NCBI GenBank assembly: GCA_003184365.1 | Contig: NKYR01000134.1 | Coordinates: 36,300-100,299 of the forward strand | DNA length: 64,000 bases | Origin: Evernia prunastri | Lineage: Eukaryota; Ascomycota; Lecanoromycetes; Lecanorales; Parmeliaceae | Reading direction: 5' to 3' | In this document: piece by piece, positions 1 through 11,166 of the stretch | How the letters are laid out: each line of letters opens with the position of its first letter | Numbering within the stretch: the stretch's first letter is position 1 | The notes under the pieces: generated by a model | Seen by the model: only the letters and a program-made list of their open reading frames with translations | Database searches by the model: none | What the model was told of the DNA's origin: nothing | Position numbers and translations under genes: made by a program

Positions 1-50
1 TGATGGAGAGTAAGGGCGTCAAATACTCTCAAGGGCTCGATAGCGCCTCA

Positions 51-1187
51 TCATGTGTCGTCCCCTCCCTCTGCCTCCTGTAAAAATTCCACCACAGCTA
101 GCAGATCAGCATTGAGAGCGAGCAGAGAGATACCAGGGACTACCTTGTCTGAAAGCCTCGGGCTTCTCTGAGATCACCCAATGACCGCTGTCAATATCGA
201 TCAACTTAAACATCGGGAAGAACCGTCCGATCAAAGGCAGCACATCGTCGGCTACATAATGACTTTTTGTACCACGAATAATCAGTGTTTGGCCATCGTA
301 GCGGACCTCATCAGGGTCACTGAAAGTGAAATCGCCCATTTTGTCGAGACTCGAGGCGAGGATCTTGATTGGGATACGAAGCCGTAAATTTTCTCCGTCC
401 GATGACCGTACAAGATTGGCGAGGAGAAACTGCCGAATGGGCAGGGCCTGACGGAGTAAGACTAACATTGGAATTAGGCAGGGACCGGTAGCTGACCAAC
501 CTTCTCATACTCCTTGAGAATTTCGTCTGCTTCGGCTTGACTCTTGACCTGGGCTTCCTCGATATCCCGCATACCTTGAACGTACTTGTGGAAATCACTC
601 TTCAGATTCGCATTGACGGGTGCGTTATCAACTGATATCAAAGCTCCCACAAGCTGAGGGAATCGCAGTGCCACGGTCATTGCTACTTTGGCGCCCCTTT
701 CGTGCCTTCAGCTTTTTGAATATCTTATGCAAAGAACGAGCACCGACATCGAATGTCCTATAAGTGTAGGTGACCGCAGATTATGCTGTTGGATAAACAC
801 CTCAACATCACTGGCCATCGCTGAGTAGTCGTGCTCTGGATCGTGCGGTGAGTCGCCATGGTTCCTCAAATCCTGGAGGGTCATCAGCCGAACGTATTGC
901 CTTCGCCGCCATATCAAAGACTAACAAGCGTATACACTGGCGTTTTCAGATCCTGTGCAAGTGCCCTACCTCTATTAGATGACGCGATCCAAAGCTGGGC
1001 GTGAGAAGCCATACTTACTGATGGTCCTGTTGTTTTGCTTAGAGCCAAACAACCCGTGCAAAAGGATCAAAGGGGCATGGCCCGGTTCGGGCTTATGAGG
1101 CTCATGCAGATTGTACGCCAAGCTCAGCCCGCGCTTGAAGCACCTTGCAAGAGAACGATGTCTCCAGGCTCGACTAAGAGGTAGCAT
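51..1187 (-). CDS. ABHD11-like mitochondrial alpha/beta hydrolase, six exons
   Basis: Alpha/beta hydrolase of the ABHD11 / yeast Imo32 family, expected in mitochondria; the substrate is not known from the sequence. I join six exons (1187-1015, 965-926, 872-748, 696-501, 447-144, 97-51). Introns are 46-53 nt with GT/AG ends. The total is 885 nt, closing in frame at 294 aa. Family landmarks in order are HGLFGSKQNNR near the oxyanion loop, DLRNHGDSPH, the nucleophile elbow GHSMGAK (created by splicing intron 3), SVDNAPV, and the catalytic-His motif DSGHWVISEKPEAF. The N-terminus is basic (RAWRHRSLARCFKRG), fitting a targeting peptide. The donor of intron 3 (GTCGGT) is weak, but only this junction gives GHSMG with the frame kept. 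No stops or missing triad residues are seen. The gene ends about 150 bp from a RIP-mutated island yet is not itself AT-shifted. Confidence 0.88.
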
Positions 1188-1330
1188 TGATTGAGATTCT
1201 TCCTTTCTTCTCGGCCACGATCTTACAAATCAGAACCCTGTCACAGCAAAATACTGCGATGCTTGCTCGCCCAGCAGAGAAAATCAGGTACTCGGGTTAC
1301 AGCAGCGGTTTGAACACCCTGGTAGGGCTC

Positions 1331-3480
1331 GGATTGATTGATTGATTGATTATGTCATACTACCCTGAAGTTAGTCCCTTAGTGAGCCAACTATGCGAGA
1401 TTACATAATCCGTCTATCAGTCAATTCAGTCAATTATACTGCTCCACTAGCAAAAGTGAGACTATACAAATCGATATAAATTCACTTATTATCTTATTGC
1501 ATATATTCTTATAAGAAGATATTTTATTACGCTAAGATCTTTATATCGTAATCGCGTTTTACTTATTAATATTATATCTTTTTATTCTTTATCGAGAACT
1601 CGAAATTATTTAATAAATTTAGTTTTTTATATAAAATTCGTCGTTATAAAGACGTAGTAAAATATTATTAATATATCTTCGTAAGTTATTATCTCTTTTT
1701 ATATCTTTCTTCTTTATACTATTTAAAATATATTTCTTTACTTTATATATAATTTATATTTATAGCGAGTGATCTGTTGAGTTCGTTTATATTCGTATTT
1801 ATCGTTATTAATATTTAATGTTCTTCTATCGAATAGAAAGATTCTAAGATCGATCTTTTCAATTCGTATTTATATAATTAATAATATTTTAACACGTTTA
1901 ATTTTAGCGTGTAATCGTATAATTTTATTAAATAATACAATTTAAATCTTTCTTAGAGCATTATCGCGCGTTTCTTTAATCTATTCTTTAATTTATTATT
2001 AATATATATATTTTCTAATAACTATTTTAATCGTTACTATTATTTTATACTAAATAATTAATAATAAAATTATCTCGTTAATATCTCTTTCTAACACTCT
2101 ATTATATATCGTTTTCGTTCTTTAGTCGATAATCTTTTATATCTCTATATCGATTTATTCGTTATTTATAATATCGATATAAATCGATATTTAATGTAAT
2201 TTAATAAAGATTTCTTACTTTCGAAGAGCATTAATTATTTAAACTATATATATAACATAAATTTAATCTAATCTCTTTTCTAAATCTTTAATAACTTTTA
2301 TAAATAACTAATTATTAATATTAGATTCATAAATTTTATTTATAATGCGAGAGGTTAAAAAAATCAAAAAACTAATTTTTTGCTTTTTTTTTCGCATTTA
2401 AACTAACTTATTTCTTAAGAGTAGAAATTTTCAGCTTAACTGTTATCAATATTTATAAGATCGATTATAATAATTTTTAATTCTCTAAATAGCGTAAAGA
2501 AGTCTCCACAATCAAAAAAAAAAACCGTAAAAAGGTAATAGAAAAGTAAAAAGTTATTGAAGTTGCAAGAAAATTATATTCAAATTTTGATGTTTCTACG
2601 CTCGAAAGACCTAGCGAATTAACTAAGCACAAAAAGCGTAATAGAATAGAATTTATAATTGACTGCACATACAAATTCAAGATTTTTTAGCTCAGTTCTA
2701 TCTTATAATATTATATATATTAATAATAATCGTATCGATAGAATATAATCGATTAAATGTTACAATAATTAATATCTAAATAATTTTATGTAACTCGATT
2801 AAATAGACGATATATTAAATATTAGATCTTATAAATATTTATTAAAACGATTTTATTATATGAAATATCGCTATTACTTCGATCTTTTTATTAATTTCGT
2901 TATTATTAATATAGAATATCATATAATTCTTCATTATAAATTATTTAGATAACTTTTTTACTATCTCTTTAATTTTATAAATAATCGTTTTTAAAAAAAA
3001 TTATTTCGATAAAACGTTAAATAATTATAATTTTTCGAGCTGTTAAATATTATTATAAAGAGATTTAAATTTATTAATATATCTCTTTAATAGATTAGTT
3101 AGTCTATTTTTTCTTAATTTTCTCTTAAATTTTCATTACTTCGTGCGAGACTTAATAATAAAAAAACTTATTATAATTCTTAATATCGTTTTAGAGATTA
3201 ATTTCTTTAATTACTATTTAATCGATAGATTATATACTTTTATATCGAGAATTAAAATTAATATAATTTCAAATATTTCTATAATTCTTCTAGTCGTAAG
3301 CGATTAAATTCTTTATAACGCTATTGAATAAAATTTATTATATTTCGAAGAATTTTCGAATTAGTATTAAATCGAGTAGTTATACGAGATTATCGTCTAA
3401 TATAATTAATATATATTCTTATAATCGTTACTTTAAATAAATTTCGATATTCTTATTAATACTTTTATACTCTTAATAAT
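1331..3480 (-). mobile_element. RIP-degraded non-LTR (LINE) element, 3' end with (AATC)n tail
   Basis: Very AT-rich DNA begins sharply after a TTGA/AATC microsatellite (1331-1352). Read on the minus strand, the microsatellite is a tandem-repeat 3' tail like those of many LINEs. The first roughly 430 bp align without large gaps to the GC-normal copy at 39801-40240; most differences are C-to-T or G-to-A, the RIP signature. In that intact copy the minus strand codes for what looks like the C-terminal extension of a LINE polyprotein. Further in (about 1800-3480), minus-strand reading frames keep long stretches broken by TAA/TAG, as expected of RIP, but I could not identify a domain there. A less AT-biased patch lies at about 2500-2690. 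The boundary with the Gypsy element near 3480-3500 is approximate. Confidence 0.6.
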
Positions 3481-3489
3481 TTTAACGCG

Positions 3490-6400
3490 AATTTGTCAAC
3501 GAAGATAGTCGAAAGATCTGTTAAGAAACGTGTGAGACAGTCGCGAGTCAGACGAAGTAGATCGATGAAGATTATCTACTTCAGCAGATACAATCGAAGA
3601 AAGTATATATATATATTCTTTTATCTAACTGCTCTGTTACTCTTTAAGAATTAATATTTATATAAACGAAGAATACAATATACGTGCTTCGACGAGTCTT
3701 ATTAGATTAAGCTATTCTTATTAAATCAAGTTAATTATTATATTAATTCTTTTAAAATCAAGTCGATTTATATATTATAAATATCTTCGTTAGAGAACGA
3801 ATCTTCTTAAAAATAATATTGTCGAGACGTTTTATTAGATTTTAACGAGATACGATTAGTCTTGATATAATTTAATCGCTTTTTACTCGCATTATCGAGT
3901 TAAAAATAAAACTCGCTTAATAACATACGTTAAATTAATACTTTATTCGTTTATAAAAAAAACGAGATTTAATAAATTTGAGAGATCTAGTAATAAGAAG
4001 TCAAATTATCTTTTCTATCGTTATCGAAGATAATAATATTATATACGTTTTAAGAGAAGCGAGTGAAATATAAAAAGTTATTAGTTTTTACGAAATTCTT
4101 TATAAATATACGATTATACATTATCAAGTATAACGACTTCTTTAACTTATAACTAATTTATAACTCGAATATATAAATCTCTACGATATATTTATATCTT
4201 AACAATAAAATTAAAATTTGAATTTAATCATTAAGATTTTAAGAAAGATAAGAAATCTTTAAAGATTAAAATAAGTTATAAAAATAATTATTAAAGAATT
4301 ATTTTATCGAAGACGTCGAATTAGATATTAAATTTAAGATAAAAAAAATTCGAATAAAATAAAATAAGTTTATTTATGATTTTATTAATCGATTCGAAAT
4401 AGTAATAACGAACTTGTTATAAAACGATTTTATAATTTATTATATTTTTCGAAGAAAATTAACGTTAGATATTTTCGATCGAATACAATAATTTTATTTA
4501 AAGCTTTTAAATATTTTTATAAAGTTTAAAAAACTAATATAATAGATCGAGAATTATTTTAAAATTCGTAAACGAACTTTCAAAGAAAAGAAAAATCTCG
4601 ATAATTAAGTTAAGCGAGTTTATTTCTTAAATAATAAACAATCTTTAATTATTTCTTTAGTTAATAATTATCAATCTCTATAAGATCTAATAATTAAGTT
4701 AAATTCTTTATCGATTTTTAATAATAATAAACGTATTAATATCTATACGAATTGTCGAAAGAAACGTCGAAATATAAAATCGTATATACGTTATAAATGA
4801 AAAGAATACTAAATTAAATAATATATTGTCGAGTTAGTTTATTGCTCGTATATAAAAAACGTTAATCTATAATACTCGAAACGATATTATAAAATAACTA
4901 AGGTTTTAAAGATTATTTGATATAATTAAAAAAAGTATCGTCAAATAATTAAAATTTAATTTTAAAATTATTATCGAAACAATTAAGACGTAATATAACG
5001 CGATAATTGAAAAAATTAGAGAAGAATTTAAAAAAGAAGTTTCTTCGTCTAATTTTAATAAGTCTATTCGAAATAATAAGTAATAATTCGTTTAATTATA
5101 TTTCGACGTAAATTATACTTTAAAAAGATTACGATTTCGATAACTCTTAATATATTAGTATAATTCTTTCTTCTCTTATCGATTATAACGTTACGATAAA
5201 TTTTATAAACGAAGAGTTTATTAAATTCTTAGATTTTAAGTCGTTTTAAGTTCGAATTATTAAAGTTCTAGATATTAATAATAGAATAATAAGTTTCATA
5301 TTAAGTAAGATTCTTTATTATATTAAAATTAGTTTTATCAAAGATTAATATTGTTAATATATCTTTCGCGTTATCTCAATAAATAACTAATCTTTAAATA
5401 AAGTTTAGATATTTAATAATATTAGATTACTAAATTAAAGCGACTTCGATAAAAAATCGAAAATAATTCGATTTATATCTATTATATTATTACTGCTAAT
5501 TTATTAATTTAAATTTTATTCATTTTTTATTTTAAATATATTAATATATTTAATAAAGAGATCGAAATTATATTACTTTCACTTCGAAAAAAATTAAATT
5601 ATAATATCAATTTGTAATCTAAGATCACGTCTTCTTTCGATTCGTTATATAACTTATTAAAATTAGAAATAATTATTTTAAAGAATTATATAGAGTAAAA
5701 TTTCAAATTAGATTTTATTAGACGTTTAAAATTATTCGTCAATTTTTTTATTTTATTGGTTAAAAAAAAGAATAATAGACTTCGTTTTTATATAAATTAT
5801 CGTATTTTAAATATCATTATCGTGCGAGATAAATATCTTATTTCGTTAATCTTTAAGATACTTAATCGTCTTCGTCGCGTTAAGATTTATATAAAAATTA
5901 ATTTTCGAGATATTTATAATTTAATTCGAGTTAAAGAAAACGATAAATAAAAAATCGTCTTTCGAATTAAATATAAATTATTTAAATATTATATAATATC
6001 TTTTAAGCTTGTTAATATTTTAGCTATATTTTAATCTTATATCGATAAAATATTAATAGACGTCACTGTGATAATCTATTTAAACGATATTTTTATTTAT
6101 TTTAATAATTTTAAAAAATATGAAATGTACATTAAAAAAGTCTTAAACGCTTTATTAAAATATAAATTATTTATAAAACTCGAAAAGTGCGAATTTAGCG
6201 TTAATACTATCGAGTTTCTTAACTATATTATAAATTTTAATAATATCTTTATAAAATCTAATAGAGTGTCGACGATTATCGATTAATCTCGATCTACGAT
6301 AATTAAATAGACTTAATTATTTCTTAAGTTTTATAATTTTTATCGTCGCTTTATTTGAGAATATAACTTTATTATATAATAAATAATTAAAATTGTTAAA

Positions 6401-7756
6401 ATTGTTATTTCTTTTACTTAAAATATCGAAATAGAATTAATTTTTTAGAATTTTAAAAGAGTATTTATAAAAATATTTTTATTAATTTATTATAATTTAA
6501 TTATTATCTCTCAAATCGAGATAAAAGTTAATAATTTAATTTTTATTAATATTCTCTTATAAATATAAAAGAACTTATATTCGTATTTAATAACGTTTTA
6601 TAATTATAAATTTATCTCGATTAAATAAAATTATAAAACGTCTAATTAAGAACTTTTAATAATTATAGTATTCTTTTAGATCTAACGAAAATATTTAAAA
6701 AAGACTCGATATCGCATTATTATTATTATAGATTATTATAATTTTAAATTCTTTTTGACGTCGAAGACTTTAAATCGTAGATAGACTTATTAAATCGAAT
6801 TTCTATTAATCTTCGATTTTGAAATTTAATATCGATTAAAAAAAAATCGATTAACAGATTATCGCGTCGAGAAGATTATCACGAATTTAATATAATTTAT
6901 ATAATGATTTTATTCTTTAAATTTACTTTAACGATTATAAATAAAAATTAAATAATTTTAAAATAAATAGCGAAGAGTTTAAAAGATTTAAATAATAAAG
7001 ATATCGTAGATTATATAAACGAATTATTAAGACTTTCGTAAATTATTATATAAATAATTATTAAAGAATTAAAGAGCGATTATAATTATTAATAATATAT
7101 CGATTTATTATATATTTAGAGAAATCGTTTCTACGTATTTCGAAATAAAGATCTAGAATTATATATTATTAAAAACTTTTATAATTCGTTTATAGTAAAT
7201 AATATAAATCGAGATAAAATCATCAGTCGTATTCGTCGTTAATTTTATTAATTTAATATAAATTACGATATAGCGAAGTATATAAGAATCTATAATATAT
7301 GTCAACGATTTAAAAAGATTCGATATCTTTTATATAAAGAATAAACTCTCGTATTTATTTTAGACGACTCGTAAAGATTTATTATTATCGACTTTATCAC
7401 GAATCTATTAGATAATCGATATTCTATCAACGAAATAATCTTTAATTGTATTATAATAATAATAAATCGATTTAATAAAATATATTACTACGTATTTTAT
7501 CGTAAGATCTTAATCTTAAAATCATTTACGACGCTTTTTATTCGCGAAATCTATCGTTTTTATAATACATCGAAGAATATTATCAACGATAGAGATAGTC
7601 TATTTACGTCTTACTTTTAATAATATCTAATATAAATCTTAAGAATTAATTATAATTTCTCGATCGTTTATTATTAATAAATAGACAATTTCACGAAGCG
7701 TTAAAATTAAATTATCGAATAATATCCTTAAATATATATTAATTATTAATAAGATT
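3490..7756 (+). mobile_element. RIP-degraded Ty3/Gypsy retrotransposon (pol recognisable)
   Basis: The plus strand of this AT-rich stretch still shows Gypsy pol domains in order despite many stops. A possible gag zinc-knuckle remnant lies near 4740-4800. Reverse transcriptase follows: VKKKNNRLRFYINYR at 5756 onward, with KINFRDIYNLI. The catalytic box now reads YLND instead of YLDD at about 6075, followed by LEKCEFSV. RNase H-like text (KTLNRRQTY) lies near 6765. The integrase (about 7080-7720) keeps YNICQRFKK, a DFIT-like core, and degraded versions of the HPQTDGQTERVN region near its end. The pol frame is cut after a NYQQD-like motif where the TTGA microsatellite begins at about 7757. A less mutated stretch at 3497-3720 starting TGTCAACG may be the 5' LTR, but no matching 3' LTR is visible. 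The element is non-functional. Confidence 0.75.
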
Positions 7757-8340
7757 TGATTGATTGATTGATTGATTGTTTTATACGCCTATGCTAGCTA
7801 CTTGATGTAAGCTAATGAGGGTAACATTAACGCTGAACCAGCTTTACGGCTGGGCGTTGAAGAAACCTGAGGGCGAACCTCTGGACAAAAACTTCAACTA
7901 AACAGTACGCTCTCCCTTCTGCTGTGCTCCTTAGGAGCCCTATTACACCACCGCACATCTCTCTACTTCTTTGCGCCGACTCTTCTATTCTCTGACTTTT
8001 GTATCTCTGATCGCCCCCGCCTCTAGAGGCGGGTACGATCGCTTCTTCGTGCGCCCTTTTTGGGCTTAATGGTCTCCTCTACCCCGAGGGGTAGTCTTGA
8101 CCGTTGGAGTTGTTCGCTGGCCAACTCGAAGCTGTTNGGAGTGGAACTCCCAAAGCGCGTACGATGCGCTGCGTATTCGGTCTGGGTGCCGTGTTTGAAG
8201 GTTCTCGGACGCTGGGAGAGGGGAAATGCACAGCCGGGGGCCGTTGCTGGAAAGGGGTGACCCGTTGGTTTGGTCATTCAAATAGGAACGTGATGGGTCT
8301 GGTGTCAAGGGCAATAGAAGGTCAGCAGGGTACATAACGC
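7757..8340 (-). mobile_element. LINE-type or SINE-type insertion with (AATC)n tail
   Basis: At 7757 heavily RIP-mutated DNA changes abruptly to GC-normal DNA, starting with a TTGA microsatellite. Read on the minus strand this is an AATC tail, preceded by sequence shared with 39543-39660: a block near ATAGGCGTAT, a block GGTTTCTTCA, and GTTGAAGTTTTTGTCC. The rest (to about 8340) holds no convincing coding frame. An N at 8137 interrupts it. The element sits where the Gypsy integrase frame is cut, so it may have inserted into the Gypsy copy. The right boundary is a guess based on loss of recognisable features. Confidence 0.5.
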
Positions 8341-8520
8341 GAGATGTTGCTGTAGGGAGTCAGATTTTGTTACCAATGAGTTTACCACATAATTCTACAC
8401 GTCGTGGTATATATTTATAAGTGGTTCTGACAAGAATTGGTGGATCTGTGACTGATTTAAAAATTTGTGGACGCGAAGCTCGTTTTTTTGAAATACGGGG
8501 TTTCTGGAGCAGGCGTCCTA

Positions 8521-8603
8521 ACACAAAAGTCCGCGAAGCGATCTAGAATCTTTTGGGCTTAGTCCCGGGTTAGCTTTGGGACTAAGGTAGGACGCCGGCG
8601 CTA
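8521..8603. repeat. Short inverted-repeat unit sharing an end with 55588-55624
   Basis: GGCGTCCTA at 8527 and its complement TAGGACGCC near 8587 bracket roughly 70 bp. The inner arms also match partly (AAGTCC against GGGACT). The right arm, GGGACTAAGGTAGGACGCC plus about 15 further bases including GGAGGCAA, occurs inverted at 55588-55624 beside the AT-hook transposon. This suggests a dispersed miniature element or the end of a larger one. Confidence 0.5.
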
Positions 8604-8617
8604 GGAGGCAACGACTC

Positions 8618-9003
8618 AACATCAAAATGCCTTCACCCCATCAAATTCGTCATCAAATATTCGGCACTAGCAATGGCAAAATTCATATGTATATGACTAT
8701 TTCCGTCTTGCTATCATTTAGCTACTCGTTGTCACCTATTAATGCAATACCCTAACCCTAAATATACGAAAGCCCACTCAAAAACTCGTCTCTCATTTGA
8801 AACAGGCTATGGCGACAACGATACTACGTGATAGCAAGACTAAGATGGTTATATATATATGAATTTAGTCATTTCTAATATACTTGTCGAAAATTTAATC
8901 ACAAATTTGATGCGGGGAAGGCATTTTGATGTTGGGCAGAATATATTTAGGGTTAGGGTATTGCATATCTAGGTGTGTTGCATATCTAGGTGACAACGAG
9001 TAT
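8618..9003. repeat. Interleaved inverted repeats with telomere-like CCCTAACCCTAA
   Basis: Three pairs of inverted arms are visible. Arm A (8618-8647) pairs with 8904-8933 with about two mismatches. Arm C (8680-8718) pairs with 8827-8866 imperfectly. Arm B (8723-8766) pairs with 8940-9005. B contains two telomere-type units (CCCTAACCCTAA), and its partner carries a 17-bp tandem duplication of TTGCATATCTAGGTG. The order is A-C-B then C'-A'-B', so B' lies outside the palindrome. That fits two nested MITE-like insertions better than one simple hairpin. No ORF lies inside. The remaining 9004-9318 is the upstream region of the next gene and shows nothing else. Confidence 0.65.
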
Positions 9004-9318
9004 GTTTTGATATCGTGAATTCTCCCTATACGCTAGTAGCAGCTCGGATAGGGCTAGGGCAAGGGCAACCCGATGTGAAAAGACACTCACCACACTCGCA
9101 AAACGGTGCCTGGTAGATTTGTATTCCCATTTGCGCTCAATCACTAGAGTACGAGTAGCAATTGGTGCGAGGTTCCCCCATACAAGTCATTTCGCTTCGG
9201 CGAAATACTGGTCAAGTTGTTCTCATCTCTGTACCCAGACCTATGAACACCCCCTTGATGACTGTTACGAATTCTCGGGCCTGAATCTTGCGCTTGAGTT
9301 GATATCGTTCTGCACGCT

Positions 9319-10521
9319 GTGATAACGGGCATCATGGCCTACCTCCTGTTCAAGTATGTATCGATATCTGCAGCAGTTCTGGTCGGTCTTTACGCGGGTC
9401 TCCTTGGGCTTCTCACGACGTCGTTCTTTCAAGCCCATGTAGTCTATCTCCACACCATCCAGATGACCTGGTTCAAGGATCTCAACGTCCCTGAGTCCTT
9501 TGGCTTCATGCGTGGCCAGACCACCCCTTTCTCCATCCACTCTCCCACCGGCGGAGCGCTGTACGCCTGGCACATTCTGCCCATCGAGTTATACCGTCAG
9601 CACGAGTCTGCTCTAGTCGCGGAAACTCCTGGTTTCGCCTCGGATATCACCTCCCGGCTCGCTTTCAGACTGTTGCGCGATGACCCTGATGCTCGGTTGA
9701 TCATCCACATGCACGGGGCCGCAGGCACCGTCGGCTCAGGCTACAGGGTCCCCAATTACCGCGCGCTATCGGCAGGGCAGCCTGGATCCATCCACGTCTT
9801 GACCTTCGACTATCGAGGTTTCGGGCGCAGCCCCGGCACGCCGTCCGAGCGTGGCCTTTGCCTCGACGCCATCGCCGTGGTTGAATGGGCGATGAACGTA
9901 GCCCGCATCCCACCGTCCCGCATCCTCATCTTCAGCCAATCCATCGGCACCGCCGTGAGCCTCGCCGTTTCCGAGCACTTCGCCTTGCAGTCCTCTCCCG
10001 TGGTGTTTGCGGGCACCATCCTCGTCGCGCCGTTCGTAGACGTCGCGACCCTCGTCGCGACGTATCGTATCGCGGGCTCCATTCCCCTGTTGTCGCCGCT
10101 GGCCCGGTTCCCGCTGCTGTTCGACTACCTCGGTACCTTCATACGGGACAAGTGGTCGAGCAAGGACCGTATCGCGGGATATGTACGGGCGAATGAAGCG
10201 AATGGGGAGAGATACAGGCTGACTCTGATCCACGCCGAGGATGATTACGACATTCCGTGGCATCACACGGAAGTGGTCTTCTGGCACGCCGTCAACGCTA
10301 CGGTGGCCCAGGGGATCAGCTACGATGCACTCGACGAGGTGAAGTATAAGTCGAAGACGGATCTGGGGGCTGCAGGGTCGGTAATGGAATGGCGGACGAA
10401 GAACGGCATCATCAGAGAGGAGATACTAAAGACTGGCCTGCACGATGTTGTCATGGGCAACCCGGTGATCACCATGGCCGTCATGCGCATCTTTGAAGCC
10501 GCCGAACCGTCCGACGAATGA
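9319..10521 (+). CDS. ABHD12-like membrane-anchored alpha/beta hydrolase
   Basis: Single-exon, 400 aa serine hydrolase resembling the ABHD12/lysophospholipase group; the exact substrate is unknown. The N-terminus (residues about 6-35) is a hydrophobic membrane anchor. The fold signature follows: MHGAAGTVGSGYR (oxyanion side), DYRGFGRSPGTPSE, then the nucleophile region FSQSIGT with Ser208. The acid is Asp308 or Asp309 in HAEDDYD and the base is His375 in GLHDVV. The nucleophile elbow has Ser instead of the first Gly of GxSxG, a tolerated small-residue change. The start at 9319 was chosen as the first Met giving the anchor; Met at codon 6 is an alternative. It converges with the membrane-protein gene to its right. 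No frameshift or odd base composition is seen. Confidence 0.8.
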   Translation: MITGIMAYLLFKYVSISAAVLVGLYAGLLGLLTTSFFQAHVVYLHTIQMTWFKDLNVPESFGFMRGQTTPFSIHSPTGGALYAWHILPIELYRQHESALVAETPGFASDITSRLAFRLLRDDPDARLIIHMHGAAGTVGSGYRVPNYRALSAGQPGSIHVLTFDYRGFGRSPGTPSERGLCLDAIAVVEWAMNVARIPPSRILIFSQSIGTAVSLAVSEHFALQSSPVVFAGTILVAPFVDVATLVATYRIAGSIPLLSPLARFPLLFDYLGTFIRDKWSSKDRIAGYVRANEANGERYRLTLIHAEDDYDIPWHHTEVVFWHAVNATVAQGISYDALDEVKYKSKTDLGAAGSVMEWRTKNGIIREEILKTGLHDVVMGNPVITMAVMRIFEAAEPSDE

Positions 10522-11166
10522 TCTGACGTAGGGAGAGGTTAAGAGTAGATCACTTGGATTCAAAACTGTGCTTGAGCGGGTCTCTCGCCTACGATTTATA
10601 CACTTTGGCATTGAATATGTATTGCGTCACTACTAGATCTGGTCCCAGACTTATATAAATCCTATTTTACCGCTTTTCTTCTACTTTGCTGCTGTACCGC
10701 TTACAAAGACTGTCAGCAGGGAGAGTGTTTGCCGAAGTCCCTTCATCTTGTTGCACATCAAAGGTTGGACCACCACGAAAGAAGAACAGAGATCGAGCCG
10801 GCCCAGATACATGAAACATAAAGGAGGAAAAGTCGTGCATAGAGGAGATTTAAAATGCCTTTGCGCAGATTGATGTGGTTATCGACCAAAACAAATTGAA
10901 ATAATCTAAAAACTACACTAAATAAGCAGCTTAAAAGCATCAAAAATATTTCGCTGCGTGGGAAATAGCGATCAACTGCGAAGACTGTCCATTTGTTCTG
11001 GCGACGGGGCTGGAGTGTAGAACGGAATTCAACGTCCTCATCCAGACTTCTCGCCCTCTATGCGTGACATTTACTTCATGCTCTTTCATATCTGTGTGTA
11101 TATATACGCTCATCAGGAGGCATGGACCGTGTCTATCGGACCGAACAATAACTCGCTGTTGCCCGT
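10522..11166. other. Intergenic region between convergent genes
   Basis: This holds the 3' flanks of two convergent genes. I see no ORF with family features, no repeat and no RNA gene. Confidence 0.6.

Noticed and set aside
1331..7780. Starship-type giant element
   Set aside because: No DUF3435 tyrosine recombinase captain or matching boundary found in the window; LINE and Gypsy features explain the region.
8941..8960. Telomere end or chromosome end
   Set aside because: Only two TTAGGG units, inside a dispersed inverted repeat with genes on both sides.
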